Source: Actinomycetes bacterium
GTDB lineage: Bacteria; Actinomycetota; CADDZG01; JAHWKV01
NCBI GenBank assembly: GCA_029263035.1
Contig: JAJCYF010000031.1
Location: 1-9,590, forward strand
Direction of reading: 5' to 3'
Length of the DNA stretch: 9,590 nucleotides
Below are positions 1 through 5,370 of this stretch, in pieces. The translations under genes and the position numbers were made by a program. The notes beneath the pieces are model-generated. The model ran no database searches. It saw only the letters and a list, made by a program, of their open reading frames with translations, and had not been told where the DNA came from. How positions within the stretch are numbered: the first letter of the stretch is position 1; each line of letters starts with the position of its first letter.

Positions 1-933
1 AACGTTGCCGCTCGGGAAATCGCTGCGGGAGGGCAGGTCGGGGGGTCCGCACGGCTGGCCGGCCAGGACGTGACGGTTTCCGGCAACATTGCCGGGGATC
101 TGCTGGCGGCAGGCCAGTCGGTCGCCGTCGGCGACCAGGGAGTCGTCGGCAGGGATCTGGTCCTGGCTGCCCGGACGGTCCACGTTCAGGGCCGGGTGAA
201 CGGCCGGATCACCGGGACGGCCGAGACGCTGACGATCTCCGGGATCGTTTCGGGCGTCGAGGTATCTGCCGGCCGGCTGGTTTTGGAGGAGGGCGCCCGG
301 GTGGACGGGGACCTGGTGTACACCTCAGAGACCAGAGCCCGGGTTGCAGACGGGGCGGTGGTGACCGGCAGGCTGGTACAGCGAAGACCCGCCGAAGGCT
401 CCGGCGGCTCGCCGGCGCTGGGGGTGCTCGTCTCGATAATCGGGGCGCTGGTGCTGGGTCTGGGGGTGTTATGGCTTCTTCCGCCGCTCCTTCCCGCTGC
501 GGCCCGGGCTTTGCGGGAGTCACCCGGGGCGGTGGCCGGCGGGGCCGTCGCCGGCCTGGTGCTCATTCCGTTCGCCGCCCTCGGGCTGATGGCCGGCGCC
601 TTGTTGACGGGCGTGGGGCTGTCCCTGGCTGCTCTTATTGCCGGCGGTTTCGGCATGTTGCTCGTGCTGGCCAAAGTCATTGCCGGGTTCGCTCTGGGGA
701 CGGCCGTCCTGCGCAAGGCGGACGTAGATCCGCGGACGGACTTGCGGGGGACCCTGCTCTGCCTTTTCGTGGGAGTCGTAATCATTGGTATGTTGAGCGC
801 GGTTCCCTACCTGGGCGGGGTAATACTTGGGGTGACGGCTTTTGCCGGGTTCGGGGCGGGCCTTGTAGCCTTCCTGCGCTGGCGTCGAAGAGCACGGTCG
901 GTGAGTATCACCGGCAGCAGCATCTCTTACTGA
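1..933 (+). CDS. Bactofilin-like beta-helix domain with multi-pass membrane tail (5' end outside window)
   Basis: The frame is open from base 1 and ends at TGA 931-933. An internal GTG at 70 could start translation, but the 23 codons before it continue the same short Gly/Val-rich repeat pattern, so the gene most likely begins upstream. Counting from base 1, residues about 1-130 are strings of alternating Val/Ile/Leu and Gly (for example VQGRVNGRITG, LEEGARVDGDL) typical of the right-handed beta-helix of polymer-forming bactofilin-type proteins. From about residue 140 the protein becomes strongly hydrophobic, with roughly four to six membrane helices, and ends in a basic stretch (RWRRRARS). 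In that protein class the beta-helix polymerises or acts as a scaffold; here it would be tethered to the membrane. It is followed after 14 nt by the citrate synthase gene. Family assignment is by pattern only; the exact role is unknown. Confidence 0.72.
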   Translation, partial: NVAAREIAAGGQVGGSARLAGQDVTVSGNIAGDLLAAGQSVAVGDQGVVGRDLVLAARTVHVQGRVNGRITGTAETLTISGIVSGVEVSAGRLVLEEGARVDGDLVYTSETRARVADGAVVTGRLVQRRPAEGSGGSPALGVLVSIIGALVLGLGVLWLLPPLLPAAARALRESPGAVAGGAVAGLVLIPFAALGLMAGALLTGVGLSLAALIAGGFGMLLVLAKVIAGFALGTAVLRKADVDPRTDLRGTLLCLFVGVVIIGMLSAVPYLGGVILGVTAFAGFGAGLVAFLRWRRRARSVSITGSSISY

Positions 934-936
934 GGG

Positions 937-943
937 TAAGGAG
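937..943 (+). promoter_or_regulatory. Ribosome binding site deciding the ATG 948 start
   Basis: TAAGGAG lies 4 nt before ATG 948. It supports a start at 948 rather than any start further upstream in the same open frame, which would lie inside the preceding gene. Confidence 0.7.
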
Positions 944-947
944 CGCC

Positions 948-2498
948 ATGTCCAAGGCAACTCGAAACCGAACTGTGGGCGACATCATGAGCTCGCCCGT
1001 GGTAACTGCGGTGCCGACCCAAACGGTCCAGCAGGCGGCCCGGATGATGAACAACGCCGGGGTCGGCTCGGTGGTGGTCGTGGATGGCGACAGGCCCATC
1101 GGAATGTTGACCGAGCGCGACATGATCCGCTACGCGTCGTCCGGTTCCGCTGCCACTTTCGGCCGGGTCAGTGACTGGATGGCCCCCGACCCGCTGACCG
1201 TCGGCGAGGACGTCGACATCGACACTGCGCTGAACATGCTCACCGAGAGGGGATTTCGCCACCTGCCGGTGGTGGCCGAAGGCAAGCTGGTCGGCGTGCT
1301 GTCGATCCGGGATCTGCTCAGGGCCGCCGAGGTTCGTGCGTTCGGTACTCCGGCGATCGAGGTTCCCAAAGGATTGAAGGGGGTGGTGGTCGCCGAAACC
1401 CGGGTGGGAGATGTCCGCGGCAAAGAGGGTTTCTACCACTACCGGGAGTACAGCGCGATCGACCTCGCGGAGCAATGCACCCTGGAGGAGGTCTGGCATC
1501 TGCTCTACGAGGGACACCTGCCCGACCGCACCGAGCTGGAGGAGTTCACCGCCCGGATCCGCTCGATGCGGGTTCTACCGGATGACCTGCTGGCCGTCCT
1601 GCCCTCGGTGGCATCGATGGGGACCGAGTTCGTACCCCTGGAGGCGCTGCGGTCGGCTCTGTCGCTGCTGTGCTCAAGCTGGGGATTCCGGCCCTGGATA
1701 GACTCCTCTCCCGAGGTTCACAAGGAGCAGGCCCTGCGGGTCTGTGCGGTCATCCCCACCCTGATCATGGCCCTGCACCGGTTGAACCAGGGCCAGGAGC
1801 CGGTCGAACCCCGGCCCGATCTGGGCTATGCCGCGAACTACCTGTACATGTGGTCGGGGACCGAGGCGCCCCAGGCCCACTCCCGGGCGATCGAGCAGTA
1901 CCTGACCGGCACCATCGACCACGGATTCAACGCTTCAACCTTCACTGCCCGCGTGGTGACCTCCACCGGCGCCGACCTGGGAGCGGCCGTGGTTGCCGCC
2001 CTGGGATCGCTGTCGGGGCCGCTCCACGGCGGCGCCCCCAGCCGGGCTTTGGAGATGCTCGATGCGATCAAGAAGCCGGAGGACGCGGATGACTGGATCC
2101 GGTCGGCGGTCAACGAGGGCCGCCGCATCATGGGGTTCGGCCACCCCGTCTACCAGACCGACGACCCCCGCTCCCTTATGCTGCGCGGCATTGCGGAGCA
2201 CCTCGGCGGCGACCGCGTGGCGTTCGCCAAGTACATCGAGTCCCGGGTGGTCGAGATTCTGAAGGAGCTGAAGCCGGGCCGGCAGCTGTACGCCAACGTC
2301 GAGTATTACGCCTCGATAGTCATGGAAACCGTCGGCCTACCCTCCGACCTGTTCACGCCCACCTTCGCCTGCAGCCGGGCCATCGGCTGGACCACCCACA
2401 TCCTCGAGCAGGCCTCCGACAACCGGATCATCCGTCCGAGCGGACGCTACATCGGGACGGCGCCCCCCACCCCGGTGCCGCCGCTGGACCAGAGGTAG
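948..2498 (+). CDS. Citrate synthase-family enzyme with N-terminal CBS domain pair
   Basis: The 516-residue product should condense an acyl-CoA (acetyl- or propionyl-CoA) with oxaloacetate in the cytoplasm. Residues about 9-125 are two CBS motifs (starting TVGDIMSSPVV; second ending LVGVLSIRDLLR), a module that commonly binds adenine nucleotides. Residues about 142-505 are the citrate synthase fold: GLKGVVVAETRVGDV opening, GPLHGGA with His360, GFGHPVY with His399, NVEYY with Glu452, then FTPTFACSRAIGWTTHILEQ and NRIIRPSGRYIG. The spacing His-39-His-53-acid is close to that of E. coli citrate synthase (His264, His305, Asp362). Two differences stand out: Glu replaces the catalytic Asp, and Pro replaces Arg in the usual FGHRVY. 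The reading frame is open well upstream into the preceding gene, but the Shine-Dalgarno fixes ATG 948. Citrate versus 2-methylcitrate synthase cannot be decided from sequence. It probably shares a transcript with the kinase 27 nt downstream. Confidence 0.9.
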   Translation: MSKATRNRTVGDIMSSPVVTAVPTQTVQQAARMMNNAGVGSVVVVDGDRPIGMLTERDMIRYASSGSAATFGRVSDWMAPDPLTVGEDVDIDTALNMLTERGFRHLPVVAEGKLVGVLSIRDLLRAAEVRAFGTPAIEVPKGLKGVVVAETRVGDVRGKEGFYHYREYSAIDLAEQCTLEEVWHLLYEGHLPDRTELEEFTARIRSMRVLPDDLLAVLPSVASMGTEFVPLEALRSALSLLCSSWGFRPWIDSSPEVHKEQALRVCAVIPTLIMALHRLNQGQEPVEPRPDLGYAANYLYMWSGTEAPQAHSRAIEQYLTGTIDHGFNASTFTARVVTSTGADLGAAVVAALGSLSGPLHGGAPSRALEMLDAIKKPEDADDWIRSAVNEGRRIMGFGHPVYQTDDPRSLMLRGIAEHLGGDRVAFAKYIESRVVEILKELKPGRQLYANVEYYASIVMETVGLPSDLFTPTFACSRAIGWTTHILEQASDNRIIRPSGRYIGTAPPTPVPPLDQR

Positions 2499-2501
2499 GG
2501 C

Positions 2502-2520
2502 TCCGGGCTTGGCGCCCGGA
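2502..2520 (+). promoter_or_regulatory. Hairpin between citrate synthase and kinase genes
   Basis: TCCGGGC (2502-2508) and GCCCGGA (2514-2520) are perfect 7-bp inverted arms around a 5-nt loop. No T-run follows, so it is a poor intrinsic terminator. It ends 5 nt before the kinase ATG and covers the area where the ribosome would bind. It could reduce kinase translation or stabilise the upstream mRNA end. In G+C-rich DNA a chance hairpin of this size is possible. Confidence 0.45.
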
Positions 2521-2525
2521 TAGGT

Positions 2526-3953
2526 ATGGCCATCGACCCGCCGCAGGAATTCGGCAACCGCTATCGCATAGACGGCCTTATTGCCGAGGGCGGCATGGCC
2601 CGGGTCTACCAGGGGACCGATACGGTCCTCGGCCGCACGGTGGCCATCAAGGTCCTCTCGGCCAGCCTGGCAGTCGACCCGGCTTTCGTCGCCCGCTTTC
2701 AGCGTGAGGCCCAGTCGGTGGCTTCTCTCAACCACCCAAACCTGGTGGGGGTCTACGACATCGGCACCGAAGGGGACTTTCACTACATCGTCATGGAGTA
2801 CGTGAAGGGCTCCACCCTCGACGCGGTGATCCGTGAGAGTGCCCCGCTGGAGCCCGGGCGGGTGGCGTCCATCGCAGCCAGCGTGTGCGAAGGCCTGGGT
2901 GCCGCCCACCACAAGGGAATCGTTCACCGTGACATCAAGCCGGCGAACATCATGATCGAGCCGGGCCAGCAGGTGAAGGTGATGGACTTCGGGATAGCCA
3001 AGACCAGCACCGACGGGCTGACGCAGGTTGGCGCGGTGCTGGGCACGGTGAAGTACCTCGCCCCCGAGCAGGCCTACGGCGACCCGGTCGACGAGCGGGC
3101 GGACATCTACGCCCTCGGTTGCGTGATGTACGAGATGTTGACCGGGCGCCCCCCGACGTCGGGGGAGAGCCTGATGGAGATTGCACACAAGCTGGCGACC
3201 GAGCAGCCGCCGCCGCCCTCGGCGCTCAATCCCGGGGTCCCGGCCTACCTGGACCGCATCGTGATGAAGGCGCTGAAAAAAGACCCTGCCGAACGCTATC
3301 CAAGCACGGCGGAGATGGCGCTGGACCTGCGCGACCGTACCGCCGCCCCGGCGGCCGCTGGGCCGTCGCCCACGGTCGTGCAAACCGCGGCCGGCCGCAC
3401 GCAGGTGATGCAGCGCCCCGCCGCCCCGCCGCCCCGCCGGCTGGGCCTGCTGATTCCCGCCCTGGTGCTGCTGCTCGGCGGTGCCTGGCTCACCTTCGCC
3501 AACCTGCTGGGGGACCGCACACCTGCCCCCACCCCCCTGGAGCTGTCCGTGTCCCCGGCAGCCCCCACGCCTGCGCCGACCGCCGAAGACAGCCCCACCC
3601 CCAGCCCCACCCCGAGCCCCACGCCCTCACCGACTCCATCGGAGACGCCGGACGACGAACCGACCGACCCTCCGGTCGACCCCGCTCTGCGGAGTGCAGC
3701 CAACGCCATTGCGGGCTTGCTCAACTCGGGGGTCGCATCTGGGTCGATCTCCGAGCGTGCCTCACGCAACGTGGTCGACGAGGTCGAGGACGCAGTCTCG
3801 GAGGCAGAGAAGGGGGACCTCGACGACGCAGCCGCCAACGTGGTGGATGCCCGGGAAGAGGTGGAGAAATACCTCGAGCGCGAAGAGATGAGCCCCCAGG
3901 ACGCCGCCGCAATCAACGCCCAGCTCAACCGGATGGCCTCCGCCCTTGGCTGA
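2526..3953 (+). CDS. Transmembrane Ser/Thr protein kinase (PknB-like, no PASTA repeats)
   Basis: This 475-residue protein phosphorylates Ser/Thr on cytoplasmic targets. All Hanks motifs are present: glycine loop AEGGMARVY (20-28, with Ala at the usual first and third Gly positions), VAIK Lys42, helix-C Glu61, HRDIKPAN (134-141), DFG (154-156), GTVKYLAPEQ (173-182). After a Pro/Ala-rich juxtamembrane stretch, residues about 304-326 form one membrane helix. Outside lie a Pro/Thr/Ser-rich stalk (about 330-382, including four SPTP units) and a helical, acidic C-terminal domain of about 90 residues with no PASTA signature. The start is ATG 2526; its ribosome site is weak and next to a hairpin. The 3' end abuts or overlaps the next gene, so translational coupling is likely. 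The ligand of the external domain is unknown; calling it a sensor is inference from topology. Confidence 0.93.
   Translation: MAIDPPQEFGNRYRIDGLIAEGGMARVYQGTDTVLGRTVAIKVLSASLAVDPAFVARFQREAQSVASLNHPNLVGVYDIGTEGDFHYIVMEYVKGSTLDAVIRESAPLEPGRVASIAASVCEGLGAAHHKGIVHRDIKPANIMIEPGQQVKVMDFGIAKTSTDGLTQVGAVLGTVKYLAPEQAYGDPVDERADIYALGCVMYEMLTGRPPTSGESLMEIAHKLATEQPPPPSALNPGVPAYLDRIVMKALKKDPAERYPSTAEMALDLRDRTAAPAAAGPSPTVVQTAAGRTQVMQRPAAPPPRRLGLLIPALVLLLGGAWLTFANLLGDRTPAPTPLELSVSPAAPTPAPTAEDSPTPSPTPSPTPSPTPSETPDDEPTDPPVDPALRSAANAIAGLLNSGVASGSISERASRNVVDEVEDAVSEAEKGDLDDAAANVVDAREEVEKYLEREEMSPQDAAAINAQLNRMASALG
3591..3638 (+). repeat. Degenerate 12-bp tandem repeat coding (SPTP)4
   Basis: Four 12-nt units (AGCCCCACCCCC, AGCCCCACCCCG, AGCCCCACGCCC, then a diverged TCACCGACTCCA) encode Ser-Pro-Thr-Pro four times, kinase residues 356-371. 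This is an extended, probably wall-spanning spacer between the membrane helix and the external domain. Slippage in whole units would change stalk length without breaking the frame. Confidence 0.8.
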
Positions 3954-4377
3954 TCGGCTTCCCCGGCGGGTGCCGGCACTCCTTCTCGTGATCCTGGGCC
4001 TCGCCGCGGTCGGTTATGCGGTGTACTCAGGCACCTCCGCCCCCGGAGAAACCGTTCAAAGCGCCGACGTCGTCCTCAGGGACGCCTACACGGACCTGTG
4101 CCGGACCCGGACGCTGGCCGGCTCCGATACCCGGCAAGCCCGGGACCTTTTCTACGGCAAGGTGCACTCACCGCTTCACGACATCGCCCGCAGCGCCGGC
4201 GATGCCGACCGGTCGGTTGCCGCCCGGATGCTGGAGGCCAAGAACGACGTCGAGCGTTCCTTCAACACCTCGGCGCCGGCCGCCCAGACCACAGCTGCCC
4301 TGGATCGTCTCCTGGCTAGCACCCGGGAGGCCTTAATATCGATAGGAGTGACCACATCCACCTGCACCCCCCGCTGA
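3946..4377 (+). CDS. Small membrane-anchored or secreted protein of unknown function
   Basis: I do not recognise this protein. Two starts are possible: TTG 3946, overlapping the kinase stop by 8 nt and giving 143 residues, or GTG 3970, giving 135. Neither has a clear Shine-Dalgarno, and either may depend on coupling to kinase translation. The N-terminus is a basic residue cluster followed by a hydrophobic helix (VPALLLVILGLAAVGYAVYSG), acting as a signal anchor or uncleaved signal. The remaining roughly 110 residues would be outside the cell and look alpha-helical, with heptad-like segments around DARS and LEAKNDVERSF. There are just two Cys, one in DLCRTR and one close to the C-terminus (STCTPR), which could form a disulfide linking the first and last helix. 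Position between a receptor-like kinase and a thioredoxin-fold lipoprotein suggests an envelope role. It is probably co-transcribed; the next gene begins 5 nt after its stop. Confidence 0.72.
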   Translation: MADRLPRRVPALLLVILGLAAVGYAVYSGTSAPGETVQSADVVLRDAYTDLCRTRTLAGSDTRQARDLFYGKVHSPLHDIARSAGDADRSVAARMLEAKNDVERSFNTSAPAAQTTAALDRLLASTREALISIGVTTSTCTPR

Positions 4378-4382
4378 CGAGC

Positions 4383-5354
4383 GTGACCCGGCTTCGAACG
4401 GCTCTCGCCGGCTTGCTCGCGCTCATGCTGGTCGCCGCCTGCGGCGGCTCGGGCACGCCTGAAGCCGAACCGGAGGCCTCCGGCCAGGGCGACCAGATAG
4501 CGGCCCAGATAGCCAGCTACGACCTGGCCGTCGGCACCCAGCGATTCACTCTCGGGCTGCTAACCCAGCAGAACGAGCTCATCGGGGGCGGCTCGGTCGA
4601 CATGAAGTTTGCCTACCTGGGAACCCGGGAGGAGCAGACGAGGGGCGAGGTGGTGGCACAGGCTCAGGCTGAGTTTCTCCCGATCCCGGCATCGGCCGGG
4701 GGCCCGGAGCCCGACCTGCCCGAGCAGCCCTCCCTGCTCCCGTCGGAAGATGGATCCGGTGTCTACGCAACCGAGGCGACCTTCGACAAGCCCGGATTCT
4801 GGGGTGTCGTGGTCGAGGCGGACGTAGCGGGTGAGGGGCTGTGGACCGGCCGCGCGACCTTCGAGGTGTACGAAGCGCACCGGTTCCCGTGGATCGGCGA
4901 AGAAGCGCCGCGCAGCGAAAACCTAACGACGGCCTCCGCCGACGCCCCGCCCGCGGCCGTCGACTCCCGTGCCCGGGAGGGTCGTGAGGTTCCGGACCCC
5001 GGTTTGCACGACATGACGGTGGCGGAGAGCCTCGCCTCCGGCACCCCCACCCTGCTGGTGGTGTCGACTCCGACCTACTGCGTCAGCCGCTTTTGCGGAC
5101 CTATCACCGACATGGTGCAGGGGCTCTCCGAGGACTATTCGGACCGGGCCAACTTCATTCACATCGAGGTCTGGCGGGACTTCGAGAACAAGGAGATCAA
5201 CCGGGCCGCGGCCGAGTGGATGCTGCGGGGGGAATCGGCCCTGGAGCCGTGGGTGTTCCTCATCGGCGGCGACGGCAAGATAGCCGGGCGCTGGGACAAC
5301 GTTGCCACCAAGGGAGAGATCGAGCCGGCGTTGAAGGCTCTGCCCACCTCGTGA
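4383..5354 (+). CDS. Lipoprotein with thioredoxin-like domain (CX4C)
   Basis: The 323-residue product starts at GTG 4383. The N-terminus is a lipoprotein signal (basic MTRLR, hydrophobic core, LVAAC with lipidated Cys20), then an acidic Ser/Gly/Glu linker. Residues about 45-160 look like a beta-sandwich of YtkA/FixH-like or immunoglobulin type (YDLAVGTQRFTLGLL near its start; ATFDKPGFWGVVVEADV near its end). Residues about 205-322 are thioredoxin-fold: a TPTLLVVSTPTYC strand, Cys233 and Cys238 (CVSRFCGP), FIHIEVWRD, then EPWVFLIGGDGKIAGRWD with the cis-Pro-like region before VFLI. The CX4C spacing differs from the CXXC of thioredoxins. My recollection of actinobacterial lipoproteins is that this spacing recurs in them. 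It likely acts on the outer face of the membrane; a redox, metal-binding or peroxide role is unresolved. It sits 5 nt after the preceding stop and 16 nt before the protease gene. Confidence 0.82.
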   Translation: MTRLRTALAGLLALMLVAACGGSGTPEAEPEASGQGDQIAAQIASYDLAVGTQRFTLGLLTQQNELIGGGSVDMKFAYLGTREEQTRGEVVAQAQAEFLPIPASAGGPEPDLPEQPSLLPSEDGSGVYATEATFDKPGFWGVVVEADVAGEGLWTGRATFEVYEAHRFPWIGEEAPRSENLTTASADAPPAAVDSRAREGREVPDPGLHDMTVAESLASGTPTLLVVSTPTYCVSRFCGPITDMVQGLSEDYSDRANFIHIEVWRDFENKEINRAAAEWMLRGESALEPWVFLIGGDGKIAGRWDNVATKGEIEPALKALPTS

Positions 5355-5357
5355 CCA

Positions 5358-5362
5358 AGAGG
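5358..5362 (+). promoter_or_regulatory. Ribosome binding site supporting TTG 5371
   Basis: AGAGG (within AAGAGGT) lies 8 nt before TTG 5371. This favours the TTG start over the in-frame ATG at 5434, which lacks a comparable site. Confidence 0.55.
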
Positions 5363-5370
5363 TCAGACCT

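Noticed and set aside
471..947. In-frame 159-codon extension upstream of the citrate synthase start
   Set aside because: It overlaps the preceding membrane protein gene, reads as Arg/Gly-rich out-of-frame sequence, and ATG 948 has its own TAAGGAG. The real N-terminus is the CBS domain.
2337..3383. Long open minus-strand frame opposite the kinase
   Set aside because: It is rich in Arg, His, Gly and Val, as expected from the reverse complement of G+C-rich coding sequence, and lies opposite a kinase with all motifs intact.
3591..3638. Short tandem repeats as a CRISPR array or regulatory repeat
   Set aside because: Units are 12 bp without spacers, in frame, and code SPTP in an extracellular stalk.
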